DNA of 64,000 bases from Bacteroidetes bacterium UBA7674 (lineage in GTDB: Bacteria; Bacteroidota; Bacteroidia; Chitinophagales; Chitinophagaceae), in contig DLHG01000001.1 of assembly GCA_002483105.1 (NCBI GenBank), forward strand, positions 1 through 64,000, read 5' to 3'. Every line of letters begins with the position of its first letter. Position 1 is the stretch's first letter. Of this stretch, positions 1 through 8,751 are shown in pieces. The position numbers and the translations under genes are program-made. The notes below the pieces were generated by a model, which saw only the letters and a list, made by a program, of their open reading frames with translations, did not search any database and was not told the DNA's origin.

Positions 1-1233
1 ATCAAAATCAGCCAACAGCCAGGTGCCATCTGTTTCAGTAAAAAATGTTGATCCTGATTCCCATATACGCGTCTGGTAATTAGGCGGCGTAGGAGGTTGA
101 GGATCAGTGGCCCATGTAACGAGCGAAAAATCCTTCTGGGTATCTACAGGCCAACTGAATTTCGAAGTCGTAAGATCATCCCGGTCAGTAGCATAAACTT
201 CAATATCGTCTGGTGATGTTATTGCAAGTCCCTTGCCCCAACGGAATGAAGTATTCAATAGATTAACATCTTTAACAGAAAATGCGGTCAGAAAGGCGCC
301 ACATATAGGATCCTCCACAGTGATAGCTGCTAAAGCTGGGCCCGTTGCATAACGGACAGCTTCTGATAAACCTGGGACTGGCATTGCTTTTGAAGCAATT
401 TGCGCTGAACAAGAAACAGTTGAATCATTTATTGTTAATTGGTATAGGTAGATACTGTTATTAGTACCTTCGTCATCGTCAGTATCTTGCGCAATAATAA
501 AAATCGCTCCATGCCTTTCCGTTATAAGAGCTATACCAGCGCCTGATCTTGGAAAGTCTTGTATGGTTTCTCCCACTACTATAAATTGATTATCTGTTCG
601 ATTGGAACTCAAAACGGAGTTTACAGATCTATATATTGTTAAGGCATTACCTTGAAGCCCTGCAATGATATACCTACCATCTGGACCATGTTCTTTTGTC
701 ATGGCTACTCCATTAACAGCACAGGGCTGTAATTGTCCGCCACTTGAATTAACACTTGCAATTGTTGCTATACTTACAGGTTGGGCACCATTATCTAAAG
801 AAGTAAGATCCAAAATATGAATTTCGGCTTCACAGTTACTATCATCTGATTGCTGAAGACCCATTGCCATAAAACTTCCACATGCCTGTGCGGAACACGG
901 ATGTGACCAGCCGGAATGATACGGAGCTGTATTATATAATGCGCTAATGCTATCTTGCCCCCCCGGGGTTTGTTGTTTATTAGCAATCATAATGCTGCCT
1001 GGAGGATTGCCCAAAGGAACCAAATTAGTATGAGTAAAAATAAGCTTATCGTTATAGGAAGCAATTCCTTTAAAATGCGATTTATATAATCCTAATGAAG
1101 AAGTCGGATAGTTATGGTAACTTTCATAAAACACGCGTGTTCCATTAGGAGAAACCCTGTTAAAGGCGGCCACTACGTTATTCATTTCGATGTTAGCTAG
1201 CATAGTTTTTGAAACATTTTCAATATTGCTCAT
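1..1233 (-). CDS. Hypothetical protein, 3' end cut by the window edge
   Basis: Reading the minus strand from the ATG at 1233 gives 411 codons with no stop up to the left edge, so the C-terminus is missing. There is no signal peptide in the N-terminus (MSNIENVSKTMLANIEM). The sequence is a run of short beta-strand-like segments rich in G, N, S and T, for example an HSGWSHPCSAQACGSF stretch, TKEHGPDGRYIIAGL and ITERHGAIFIIAQD, which fits a beta-propeller-like or repeat-sheet fold. I do not recognise the family and assign no function. It is transcribed away from the signalling cassette that starts at 1585. A purine-rich AGAGG lies about 14 nt before the start. An earlier start cannot be excluded. 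Confidence 0.75.
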   Translation of the reverse strand, partial: MSNIENVSKTMLANIEMNNVVAAFNRVSPNGTRVFYESYHNYPTSSLGLYKSHFKGIASYNDKLIFTHTNLVPLGNPPGSIMIANKQQTPGGQDSISALYNTAPYHSGWSHPCSAQACGSFMAMGLQQSDDSNCEAEIHILDLTSLDNGAQPVSIATIASVNSSGGQLQPCAVNGVAMTKEHGPDGRYIIAGLQGNALTIYRSVNSVLSSNRTDNQFIVVGETIQDFPRSGAGIALITERHGAIFIIAQDTDDDEGTNNSIYLYQLTINDSTVSCSAQIASKAMPVPGLSEAVRYATGPALAAITVEDPICGAFLTAFSVKDVNLLNTSFRWGKGLAITSPDDIEVYATDRDDLTTSKFSWPVDTQKDFSLVTWATDPQPPTPPNYQTRIWESGSTFFTETDGTWLLADFD

Positions 1234-1584
1234 AATGTAAATTTTGGTTACCTCTGTTTATCAGGTTTCGGTGTCCCTGTTTTTTTATGATTCAAAGTTA
1301 TATTTCGTGTGGCTTACTTGGGCTTGAACGGAATTTGCAGCCTTGTTCGACTCACTATCGATGATACAAAGGTTGGCTACAATAAATGAGCATATAAGAG
1401 GATAAATACGCGTTTTTAAAAACAGGCATTTATAACTGATTTTGAAAAGTACAGGTAATTATACTGTTTTAAGATATAACCTACACAAACCTGAGCGTAC
1501 TCGGTTTAATTATATACCTTGTTCTGGTAGTTATTATATAATGTGATAACAAAATCTCATTCCTTCAACCATCAATATCCAATT
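1234..1584. other. Divergent intergenic region
   Basis: AT-rich spacer between two divergent genes, presumably holding both promoters. I see no RNA gene, strong hairpin or repeat. A GTTCGACTC stretch near 1350 resembles a tRNA T-loop, but no acceptor stem surrounds it. Confidence 0.5.
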
Positions 1585-2142
1585 ATGAAACTTGTAATTT
1601 TCAGTATCCTGCTAACGACAATTATTATTACGATTACTTCATGTACAAACACAACCACAAAAGATACACATGAAAAAACATATACTATTGATACCAGTCT
1701 ACTTACACCAGCAGATATTGCCAAGGCAGATATAGCCTACTTCGATACCCTTTGTATGAAGTATTTGACTTTCCCACCAGTCAACGGTCATAGCATTCCC
1801 GCTAGTCAAGTACCTATCAAAGCATTTACGATTCGGGCAGAAGACCTGTTTGCTGCGCTTGGTGTGTCTGATAGTGTGCAACACATTTACAACAATATCC
1901 GTGTGTATTTCGCATATAATCAAAGTCAAAATCAGTTTAAGTTATATATTGTTCCTGTACTTAGCGCTGATATTGCTGACACTATTCCGGGAAGAGATGT
2001 GTTACTGGATCATAGCGGAAATCCGATTCCTAGGCCCAACACCCCCCCACTTGCAGACAGGTATGTTTTAGATTTGAATGCTCCATGCCCCAGTCTTTGT
2101 GATGTTAGCACTCCACTGATGAAAGCAACTAGCCACAAATGA
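1585..2142 (+). CDS. Putative lipoprotein of a signalling cassette
   Basis: 185 residues from the ATG at 1585. The frame extends upstream to a GTG at 1543, but only the 1585 start puts the lipoprotein signal at the N-terminus: MKLVIFSILL, a hydrophobic stretch, then TSC with the lipobox Cys at about residue 20. The mature part has no domain I recognise. It ends with a CPSLC Cys pair about 18 residues from the C-terminus. Its stop overlaps the start of the next gene as ATGA, so the two are translationally coupled and form an operon with the kinase and regulator. By position it could be the extracytoplasmic sensing part of that system; this is inference. Confidence 0.72.
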   Translation: MKLVIFSILLTTIIITITSCTNTTTKDTHEKTYTIDTSLLTPADIAKADIAYFDTLCMKYLTFPPVNGHSIPASQVPIKAFTIRAEDLFAALGVSDSVQHIYNNIRVYFAYNQSQNQFKLYIVPVLSADIADTIPGRDVLLDHSGNPIPRPNTPPLADRYVLDLNAPCPSLCDVSTPLMKATSHK

Positions 2143-2798
2143 GTTTGGTAAATACGGTCATCATTATTTCACACCTGCCAATAATTGCTACGGTGATACA
2201 ATGCTTATGTGTTTATAGTAAGCTGGGCAAAGCACTAAGAGTATTTTCTTTGTTTATATTCTTGTCGGGTTTTGTCCAGTTTACTTCCCTGGCATTTTTC
2301 TTGGCCGGTAAGAATAATATGCCTGTGTTGCATTTTTATGTCGCAGCAAGTGTGCCATGCCTTGTTTGGTTTTATAAAACCGTTTTAGGAGACTATATCA
2401 GCAATAGAATAATGTTAGGTATCATCTTTTGCTTCCTTGCATTTACTCTCGGCAATTCAATATTTATCCAGGATATCTATAGGTTCAATTCCAATGCCCT
2501 TGTTATTGAATCTATCATTGTGATCATACTTTCGATATTCACCTTCATATTCCTGCTCAATGATTCAATACAAGAAATAGAAATTCAAGATAAGAAAAGC
2601 CTTAACTGGATTAACTCAGGACTGTTTATTTATTATTTATCCTGCTTGCTTATATATTACTATGGCGATATCATACTGCTCCATTTTTCACGAAGCTTAG
2701 TCGGACTCACCTGGATATTTCATTCTTTTTTCTCAATCGTAATGTATACTTGTTTTTTTATTGGTTTATGGAAACGATCAAAGACACCGCATTTATAG
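2139..2798 (+). CDS. Seven-helix integral membrane protein of the signalling cassette
   Basis: 219 residues. Hydrophobic segments at about 5-25, 35-57, 62-82, 88-110, 121-142, 156-182 and 189-212 give seven predicted helices, with only short loops and a basic C-terminal tail (WKRSKTPHL). It starts inside the stop of the lipoprotein gene (ATGA) and its last 31 bases overlap the kinase start at 2768, so the three are tightly coupled. The kinase has just one membrane segment and no sensor domain, so this protein is a reasonable candidate for the receptor part of a split sensor. No family assignment is made. Confidence 0.72.
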   Translation: MSLVNTVIIISHLPIIATVIQCLCVYSKLGKALRVFSLFIFLSGFVQFTSLAFFLAGKNNMPVLHFYVAASVPCLVWFYKTVLGDYISNRIMLGIIFCFLAFTLGNSIFIQDIYRFNSNALVIESIIVIILSIFTFIFLLNDSIQEIEIQDKKSLNWINSGLFIYYLSCLLIYYYGDIILLHFSRSLVGLTWIFHSFFSIVMYTCFFIGLWKRSKTPHL

Positions 2799-3574
2799 AT
2801 ACGCTATTTCCCGCCCTTGTGATCATTTTCATCATTGGTGTTGGGGTGGTTCTTTTGTATCAACATTTCCAGAAAAACATCTTCATTCAGAAGCTTAAAC
2901 AGGAAACTCTGAAAAACACTCATCAAAACGATTTGTTACGGGCCAACGTAGAGGCTCAGGAAGCAGAACGGAAGCGTATTGCGCAAGATCTGCATGACGA
3001 GTTAGGTGCTGTACTATCTATCATAAGGATGAATATGGTAATGCTGGAACAACAAAACGAAAAATCACAGGAGGATATTCTTCTGGAATTACAGAATGTA
3101 CGTTATTTATCTGAAACAGCAATTGCCAGTATCCGCAGCATCAGTCATCGCCTTATGCCTCCACAACTTGAAGCATTTGGCCTTGTCAAAACGTTGGAAG
3201 CGGTCACTGATCAGATAAATAATACCGGCGATATGGTCATTCAATTAAATATACCATCATCGCTTACAGATTTGTCCTGGGCTATCAGCATTGGGATGTA
3301 TCGTATCATAATGGAACTTATCAATAATACCATTAAACATTCAGGGGCCACACTGGTTACAATTAATATTCACATTCAGAATCAGTACCTTTTGTGTCAG
3401 TATTCCGATAACGGGAAAGGGATCGCAGGTAGCATTATTAATAAAGGCTTTGGGCACAAAAGCATTGACGGAAGAATAAATGTTCTTGATGGTACATTTG
3501 ATGCCACAATAGGGCCGGCAGGCGGCTTTTATGCAAGTATGGTTATACCCATCAACCCAATTAAACGGACATAA
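2768..3574 (+). CDS. Sensor histidine kinase, HisKA_3 (NarX/DesK-like)
   Basis: 268 residues from the ATG at 2768, chosen because the upstream part of the frame lies inside the previous gene. One membrane helix at about 13-31 is followed by a coiled-coil linker. The HisKA_3 dimerisation box reads ERKRIAQDLHDELGAVLS with His76 as the likely phospho-acceptor. A HATPase domain follows, with an N box (ELINNTIKHSGA) and a G box (YSDNGKGIA). There is no periplasmic sensor domain, so input probably comes from the two proteins encoded just upstream. The partner is the NarL-type regulator 53 bases downstream. Confidence 0.9.
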   Translation: METIKDTAFIDTLFPALVIIFIIGVGVVLLYQHFQKNIFIQKLKQETLKNTHQNDLLRANVEAQEAERKRIAQDLHDELGAVLSIIRMNMVMLEQQNEKSQEDILLELQNVRYLSETAIASIRSISHRLMPPQLEAFGLVKTLEAVTDQINNTGDMVIQLNIPSSLTDLSWAISIGMYRIIMELINNTIKHSGATLVTINIHIQNQYLLCQYSDNGKGIAGSIINKGFGHKSIDGRINVLDGTFDATIGPAGGFYASMVIPINPIKRT

Positions 3575-3627
3575 ACAAATAGTATTTTATGATAAAAAAA
3601 AATGTTAAATAGTAACCCTCCAAAAAT

Positions 3628-4299
3628 ATGCAAGCTAAAATACATGTAGGATTGGTTGAGGATCAATTCCTGTTCAGGGAAGGAATGAAGGCAATCTTAA
3701 ACACGTGGCAAGATATAAAGGTAGTATTTGAATCAGCTGAAGGATATACTATTATAGATAAATTAATGGACTGTTCCTTAATTCCGGATGTGATGCTGGT
3801 TGACCTTTCACTTCCATCGCAAGGCCATAAAGAATTTAGCGGTCTGCACGTTACATTAGCTTTAACAGAAGCGTTCCCCAAAATGAAAATTATCATCCTG
3901 TCTGTACATGAAGATGAGAATTTTATCACCCAGTTAATTGAATGCGGCGCTCATGGTTACCTTGTAAAAGATTCTGACCCCCAAGAAGTACATGATGCTA
4001 TATTGTCGGCTCATAATAAGGGCTCTTACATCAATGAGCGCACACTGAAAGCAATACAGCATAAAATGGGTAAGAAAACGAAACCTACTCGAATAGATGT
4101 CAATATCACTCGCAGGGAGGAAGAGATATTGCAGCTCGTATGCCAACAGTATACTGCAGAGGAGATAGCGAGAAAACTTTTCCTTAGTGTAAAAACGGTC
4201 AACGGTCATCGTAATAATCTGCTCCAAAAAACGGGTTCACGAAACGTTACCGGTTTAGTGTTATATGCTGTTAGGAATAGTATTATAAAGATCCTCTGA
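3628..4299 (+). CDS. NarL/FixJ-family response regulator
   Basis: 223 residues. The receiver domain spans about 1-125, with acidic residues at E11-D12, the phospho-acceptor Asp59 in MLVDLSLP and the conserved Lys114 in GYLVKD. A LuxR-type helix-turn-helix covers about 150-215 (ITRREEEILQLVCQQYTAEEIA, then LSVKTVNGHRNNLLQKTG). It is the last gene of the cassette and its partner is the HisKA_3 kinase just upstream. Targets are unknown. The next gene, a T9SS cargo at 4983, lies 680 bases away and may or may not be controlled by it. Confidence 0.92.
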   Translation: MQAKIHVGLVEDQFLFREGMKAILNTWQDIKVVFESAEGYTIIDKLMDCSLIPDVMLVDLSLPSQGHKEFSGLHVTLALTEAFPKMKIIILSVHEDENFITQLIECGAHGYLVKDSDPQEVHDAILSAHNKGSYINERTLKAIQHKMGKKTKPTRIDVNITRREEEILQLVCQQYTAEEIARKLFLSVKTVNGHRNNLLQKTGSRNVTGLVLYAVRNSIIKIL

Positions 4300-4523
4300 T
4301 CCCAATTGGCCAAAGCAAATAAGTAAGTCACACTCTATACTACCTTGGCTTTAATATCCTTAGACTTAAAGAATTTCGAGCAGAAGGATGCCCTCGGACG
4401 ACATCGTGGATTAAATCAATTAACATTTGGCATTAACGATAAGAAGCTTTAGTTAAGTACTCAATGTCTTCAAATCATCTAAAATCCGGTTCGAAAAAAG
4501 TCCAATCAGGTCTACTTAGAGTG

Positions 4524-4550
4524 AAAACCCGCTATAATAGCAGGTTTTCT
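4524..4550 (+). terminator. Possible terminator
   Basis: AAACCCGCTA and TAGCAGGTTT form a stem with one mismatch around a TAA loop, followed by a short T-rich stretch. It lies 225 bases after the regulator gene, so the assignment is weak. Confidence 0.35.
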
Positions 4551-4872
4551 ATTTGAAACGTCTACGTAGATTTCTAAGACTTTCAAAATCAAGAATGTTT
4601 GATTCGTCCGATTTGGTTCACGACAAGGGTTACCTGAAGAAGCAACCCTTACTAGTGCCTGAACTTTTTACCCTCACCTTCTTATTCCCTTGCTGCCACT
4701 ATTTCTCTAATGGTTTATTTGTGCTTTTATAATCCCCGCTCAGGCTCGTCTGTATCAAACTATAACGTAAGGAACAGTTTGCCCCATTGGTAGCCTTTTT
4801 CTGCTAACGAATTATGCCGCAATTACTTATCATTCTTTTCCCGCTAAAACACTGATGAGATTAACAAAAAAT

Positions 4873-4934
4873 CACCCCCTCCATTAACAAAAAAGTTATT
4901 CACTACCGTCAAAAGACGGTTGACAGAGGGGGTG
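4873..4934. promoter_or_regulatory. Nested inverted repeat upstream of a T9SS cargo gene
   Basis: Outer arms CACCCCCTC (4873-4881) and GAGGGGGTG (4926-4934) are perfectly complementary. Inside them is a perfect hairpin, ACCGTC-AAAA-GACGGT (4905-4920). The structure ends 48 bases before the start at 4983, so it would lie in the promoter or the 5' leader. A terminator is less likely because no T-run follows. Confidence 0.5.
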
Positions 4935-4982
4935 TTGGTGTATTACCTTGTGATGATTCTTTCACTTTTAAAATTTGAGACT

Positions 4983-6713
4983 ATGAAAAAACAATTACTG
5001 AAGCTTTGGCTTCGCACAAGTGTTTTTGCAACGCTTTTCTCTTTTTCTGCTGCGACGGTGTCTGCCCAGTTTTTTAATCCTCCGGTGGCTTGTGAGAATA
5101 CCTACGTAACATCGCCTAACATCGGTCTCACCGACCACACCTCCGCTTACTCCACCGAGATGGCAAACATCCCGGGTTATGGTCAAGTTAACCTGGTACT
5201 TGCAGGTTGGGATCATGTTAGTCCCGCACAGCCAGCCGGCTTCTCCTGGCAGTACCTTCCACAAGCCAACCCCTGTGTTACATTGGCACAGGGTATTGTT
5301 CCGTATTTCAATTGCAGGGATATTGAAGTGGCCTGGGTGGATGCAGGCGGCGATCCTGAGATTGTAGTAGCCTACTACCAGAACGGAGTAGGCCACATGG
5401 TGGATGTGTACAGTTTGTCAACAGGGGTACCTGTATTAGCGTACACTAATGTACTTTCAGCCATGACAAACTATACCCGCATCAGCATAGATTCCCATAT
5501 CCCGCCTTATGCTGTTGGTATCGTTTGGGAGGATGCGGGCACCCTGAAAACTGTCTGTGGTCTGACCGGCGGTTTTGGTGTGATCACATGGAGTAACATC
5601 CTTTCTATTACAGGTACAGCAGGTGAAACTGTACCGGACCTGGTTTTCAATCACGGTTCCGGCCTTTGGCTGCAAACTGTATCATACAACCCTGGAACAG
5701 GTAATTTTACAGAATTCCAATACGACTTCTGGACGGCGATGGGAACGTTAGGTACAACCATTGCACCCATTGTGAATGATGTAAATTTTGTTGGCTTTTG
5801 TAACTCCGGTGGGGGTGGTGGTAACCCCAATGATGCGCAGCTCGCGCCTCCCGCTGCACGCAGGTGTCCGTATCCGAACATTGATGCCCCCGGTCATGGA
5901 CCTGAAAGCTGGGCCTATACTTATACCACTAACAATGCAGATATCTCTGTACGTCTTTTTGACCAACCTACAGCAACGCTTGCAACGGTTATCGTGAACA
6001 ACGGTACTTTCGGTATAGCACCGATCAACGGCAGTATCAACAGGCATCCGTTCTGCTATTACAACAGGATGCCTTGTGGCATACAGGGTATTGTTACAGC
6101 ATGGCATACTACTGCTATCGATATCGGAACCGGCCTGACAGCAGGTTATGCAGGTATGCAAATGACAACAGACGGTACTATTCTTCTTTCCCCTCCTGAC
6201 TATCTTACGGTTGCAAACAACCCTACATGGGCATCTCCAACGCCGGTGCTTTCCATCAGCAAGCAGGATGATGGTGTGCAGTATATGTATACTGTATTTC
6301 CTGAACTGGACCCTTCCGGCACCTTCCGCATGGAACATAAGTATCCTGCATTGTGCTTTACATCATTTAAAGGTGAAGGACAAGAGAACAATACCCCGAT
6401 TGCCTGCAACGACGATGAGAAGAGGGCTGCTTTCCTTAGCTCACACAAAGCCACGCACAGTATGAATCTTTATCCTAATCCGTTCAATGCATCATTCAGC
6501 CTTTCTTTCCCTGCGATATATCAACAGGAAGAAATGTCATTGGTTGTTACCAATATCACGGGTATTGTTGTTGGTAGCTACAATGGTCCTGCTGCTACGG
6601 CAAACGCTTACCTTAATGAGGTCAGCATGGGTTTAGGAAGCGGAACCTACCTTGTAGATGTCAACATCAAAGGAAAAGTAAAAGAAACATTAAAGGTGAC
6701 GAAATTACAATAG
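4983..6713 (+). CDS. Secreted T9SS cargo protein
   Basis: 576 residues from the ATG at 4983 (MKKQLLKLWLR), which places a classical signal peptide of about 34 residues ending in VSAQ at the N-terminus. Upstream in-frame codons would spoil it. The middle is a long beta-rich region without a domain I can name. The last 80 or so residues have the T9SS type A sorting pattern: YPNPFN, a beta segment, GTYLVDV and a Lys-rich end (KETLKVTKLQ). The mature protein should be exported by Sec, then moved across the outer membrane by T9SS. A Gly-rich run (SGGGGGNPND) lies near the middle. Function unknown. Confidence 0.85.
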   Translation: MKKQLLKLWLRTSVFATLFSFSAATVSAQFFNPPVACENTYVTSPNIGLTDHTSAYSTEMANIPGYGQVNLVLAGWDHVSPAQPAGFSWQYLPQANPCVTLAQGIVPYFNCRDIEVAWVDAGGDPEIVVAYYQNGVGHMVDVYSLSTGVPVLAYTNVLSAMTNYTRISIDSHIPPYAVGIVWEDAGTLKTVCGLTGGFGVITWSNILSITGTAGETVPDLVFNHGSGLWLQTVSYNPGTGNFTEFQYDFWTAMGTLGTTIAPIVNDVNFVGFCNSGGGGGNPNDAQLAPPAARRCPYPNIDAPGHGPESWAYTYTTNNADISVRLFDQPTATLATVIVNNGTFGIAPINGSINRHPFCYYNRMPCGIQGIVTAWHTTAIDIGTGLTAGYAGMQMTTDGTILLSPPDYLTVANNPTWASPTPVLSISKQDDGVQYMYTVFPELDPSGTFRMEHKYPALCFTSFKGEGQENNTPIACNDDEKRAAFLSSHKATHSMNLYPNPFNASFSLSFPAIYQQEEMSLVVTNITGIVVGSYNGPAATANAYLNEVSMGLGSGTYLVDVNIKGKVKETLKVTKLQ

Positions 6714-6736
6714 CGAATAGTTCTTTTTGTGAATGG

Positions 6737-6762
6737 GGCGGCGCAATGCGCCGCCTTTTTTC
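6737..6762 (+). terminator. Rho-independent terminator
   Basis: GGCGGCGC-AAT-GCGCCGCC perfect stem followed by six T residues, 24 bases after the T9SS cargo stop. Confidence 0.9.
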
Positions 6763-6836
6763 TGTAAAGGGAGGATTTGGCTCAAAATAAAAATCCCCCG
6801 ACCACCACCCTCAATTAAATAGCGGAAATAATCAAA

Positions 6837-6864
6837 AAACCCCTCGCTGTTAAGCAAGGGGTTT
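6837..6864 (-). terminator. Terminator of the 2TM-domain gene
   Basis: AAACCCCTCGCT / AGCAAGGGGTTT stem with one mismatch. The A-run at 6834-6839 gives the T-run on the minus strand, which fits the minus-strand gene ending at 6891. Confidence 0.75.
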
Positions 6865-6890
6865 ATATAAAATAGTATTGTTCTTAGTAA

Positions 6891-7139
6891 TTAACCATTC
6901 CTGGCCTGGCGGGCTTGTTCTTCATGCCCTTTGTCCTCGTAGCTGGTAAATACAGCACAAGCGTGGCCTATCAGTGCCAGTCCCCACGCAGCAGTTGTCC
7001 AGGCCGGCCAAGGATACGCCCAACCCACAACACCTTTGTCATAGAACATCCAGCTAACCACGGTGGCTATTGCGAATATCACGAAGTGTATCATTAAACT
7101 CCTCTTCTGAGCGCCGGTCGGTATTATCTTTTTAGGCAT
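6891..7139 (-). CDS. 2TM domain-containing small membrane protein
   Basis: 82 residues. A basic N-terminus (MPKKIIPTGAQKRS) is followed by two predicted helices, about 15-32 and 44-64, joined by a W/P-rich turn (GWAYPWPAW), then an acidic/basic tail. This matches the pattern of the short 2TM-domain proteins common in Bacteroidota, which have no assigned biochemical role. It stands alone with its own terminator. Confidence 0.75.
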   Translation of the reverse strand: MPKKIIPTGAQKRSLMIHFVIFAIATVVSWMFYDKGVVGWAYPWPAWTTAAWGLALIGHACAVFTSYEDKGHEEQARQARNG

Positions 7140-7198
7140 CTTTATTCCTTTAATTTGGGCAAAGATAATCAGCCACTTTGAGAAAACGAAATGCGAAT

Positions 7199-7531
7199 TT
7201 ACAGCATCATATATAGGCTCAGGTCATATTTGTCCAGCAGGCCTACCTCAGTTTCCGCTGCACGCGCCTCCACTTCAAATCTATTTTTATAGTATCCGTT
7301 CTTCCTGTATTCAAAGAGGTATTCTTTGAAGAACCTCAATATGCCCCGCTCATATTGTTCCACATGCTTCAGCTCATGGAGCAACCATTTTTTGTCTTTG
7401 ATAAACTCCTGCACACTGGTATTATGCAGATGTATCTGCCGCCCTACCACTATTGCTAACCTGCTAAAGCCCAGTCTTTCTGCTGCAATTCTTGCCAGCC
7501 AAGAGTTCTGCCTGATAAATACCTTCTTCAT
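7199..7531 (-). CDS. Small HExxH-type zinc metallopeptidase-like protein
   Basis: 110 residues from the ATG at 7531. The frame continues two codons further to a GTG, but an AGGTGA ribosome site sits correctly before 7531. The motif HELKHVEQY gives a zinc-binding HExxH, and a downstream Glu in RFEVEARAAE could be the third ligand, as in gluzincin-type or DUF4157-like proteins. There is no signal peptide or membrane segment. The protein is far shorter than typical peptidases, so it is probably a minimal metal-binding core. Substrate unknown. Confidence 0.7.
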   Translation of the reverse strand: MKKVFIRQNSWLARIAAERLGFSRLAIVVGRQIHLHNTSVQEFIKDKKWLLHELKHVEQYERGILRFFKEYLFEYRKNGYYKNRFEVEARAAETEVGLLDKYDLSLYMML

Positions 7532-7575
7532 GTTCACCTACTGATAACGGCAATTTACATACCATATTGCATAAA

Positions 7576-7605
7576 AAATCCCCTCGGTTCAACCGAGGGG
7601 GATTT
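7576..7605 (-). terminator. Terminator of the DUF6580 gene
   Basis: ATCCCCTCGGTT-CA-AACCGAGGGGGAT, a near-perfect stem with an A-run on its left, giving T residues on the minus strand. It lies just beyond the stop at 7627. Confidence 0.85.
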
Positions 7606-7626
7606 CTATCAATATTTATGAAGATA

Positions 7627-8181
7627 TTATGCTTTTGCTTTCGTCATCTTTCCTGCAAGCGATTGTTGCAGCAGCGCATATGCCCCGAAAAGCAGAATGC
7701 TACCGGCAACATCACCTATCAATGAGTTCTTAAAGAAAGGTATCGCATCTACATAGGTTTTAACCAGGGCCGCTCCACTATATCCATTCCATCCTTGCGC
7801 AAAGTAACCAAGGTTAGAAATGAGGAAGAAGATCACCGACGCACCAATTGTGAAACCAAACACCTTAAGCGCTTTGGGTTGACCTACCAGGAAGCCCAGC
7901 GCCGTTACAGCAACCAAAGCAACATAAGTGAATATCTGCGAAACGCCATAGAAACCAAGAGTAGTAGTAAACAGTTCAAAATACACATCAGCTGCAAGCT
8001 GCGCGAGTATGGCAAAGAGAAAAGCGTACTTCCTGTCTTTCACCACCGCTCCACTGAATAAACCCAATGCTGCAATAGGTACAAAATTGTACAAGTGCAT
8101 TTCTGCGTTCACAATACGCGCCACTGTTACCATCAGTATCAGCCCCGCCGCCAGTAGTATATTATTATAATTATTCTTCAT
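7627..8181 (-). CDS. DUF6580-family putative membrane transport protein
   Basis: 184 residues with about five to six hydrophobic segments, beginning ILLAAGLILMVTVARIV. The NFVPIAALGLFSGA motif after the first helix is typical of DUF6580 proteins of Bacteroidota, which resemble substrate-binding S components of ECF transporters. No ECF ATPase or T component is nearby and I see no cobalamin or other riboswitch upstream, so the substrate cannot be inferred. It ends with a Lys-rich tail. Confidence 0.75.
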   Translation of the reverse strand: MKNNYNNILLAAGLILMVTVARIVNAEMHLYNFVPIAALGLFSGAVVKDRKYAFLFAILAQLAADVYFELFTTTLGFYGVSQIFTYVALVAVTALGFLVGQPKALKVFGFTIGASVIFFLISNLGYFAQGWNGYSGAALVKTYVDAIPFFKNSLIGDVAGSILLFGAYALLQQSLAGKMTKAKA

Positions 8182-8284
8182 TGCTGTGTAATTAGTACAA
8201 AAGTAGCTTGTTTATGGGAAAATCAAAAGTATTCTCAAGCTATGTCAGGATAATACTCTTGTTATTCTGACGGTCGTCCGGATT

Positions 8285-8313
8285 AGATTGCTTCATTCTT
8301 CGCAATGACGCGA
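8285..8313. repeat. Short dispersed hairpin element, covarying stem
   Basis: ATTGC-TTCATTCTTC-GCAAT followed by GACGCG. The same layout with different but complementary stems recurs at 43865, 48896 and 52298. Confidence 0.6.
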
Positions 8314-8324
8314 GTGAATTATTT

Positions 8325-8505
8325 TCAAAAGTAAACTCCCGGGTGCTGTTTTTTAGCTGAATGCAGACAGAGTGCGGGTTTCAAAATTCCAAACTACCAT
8401 TTTGCTACCGTTTAGGTAAAGAATGCTACCGCTTTGGGTAAAGAAAAGTAAATCAAATTACCGCCAAAAGTAAACTTTGCTACCATCAAAAGTAAACTGC
8501 CTCAG
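8325..8505. repeat. Cluster of short direct repeats, possible IS remnant
   Basis: CAAAAGTAAACT occurs at about 8329 and 8487, and as CCAAAAGTAAACT at about 8465. Two tandem GCTACCG(T/C)TT-GGTAAAGAA units lie between them, and GCTACC recurs near 8480. Multiple short end repeats of this kind are known from IS21-family termini, so this may be the fused ends of a deleted element. No transposase sequence remains, so this is inference only. Confidence 0.45.
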
Positions 8506-8723
8506 TGCCGGAAAATTTTGTGTTGTAGACGACACAAGTTCGCTATACACAAAAGCCCGGCTGTAAACTTGCCCAACACAAGGTATCAAAGAACAATTGT
8601 AAAGATACGAAAGGCATTCATGAGATAAAGCTGATGTGGATATGATTTGCGAGGAGTTGGCATGGCTTTGTTAAACTAATGCTTGCCTACTACTCCAATG
8701 GAGGCGGTCAGGCAGGGGGCTGC

Positions 8724-8751
8724 TTTGGTAGCCCCTCTTATTATAACTTTA
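8724..8751 (+). promoter_or_regulatory. Bacteroidota-type promoter
   Basis: TTTG at 8724-8727, a 16-base spacer, then TAACTTTA at 8744-8751, close to the TTTG / TAnnTTTG consensus. It lies 29 bases before the small gene at 8781. A GGGGCT...AGCCCC hairpin overlaps the -33 region. Confidence 0.55.

Larger units (their letters stand above)
4300..4982. other. Long intergenic region with several hairpins
   Basis: 683 bases with no convincing reading frame. It contains an imperfect hairpin at 4524-4550, a GGGTT/AACCC hairpin at about 4624-4650, and the nested inverted repeat at 4873-4934 described separately. A decayed gene is possible, but I cannot recognise one. Confidence 0.5.

Noticed and set aside
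1340..1365. T-loop-like GTTCGACTC, possible tRNA or att fragment
   Set aside because: No acceptor, D or anticodon stem can be drawn around it.
5748..6338. 196-codon minus-strand frame
   Set aside because: It lies entirely inside the T9SS cargo gene, which has a signal peptide and sorting domain.
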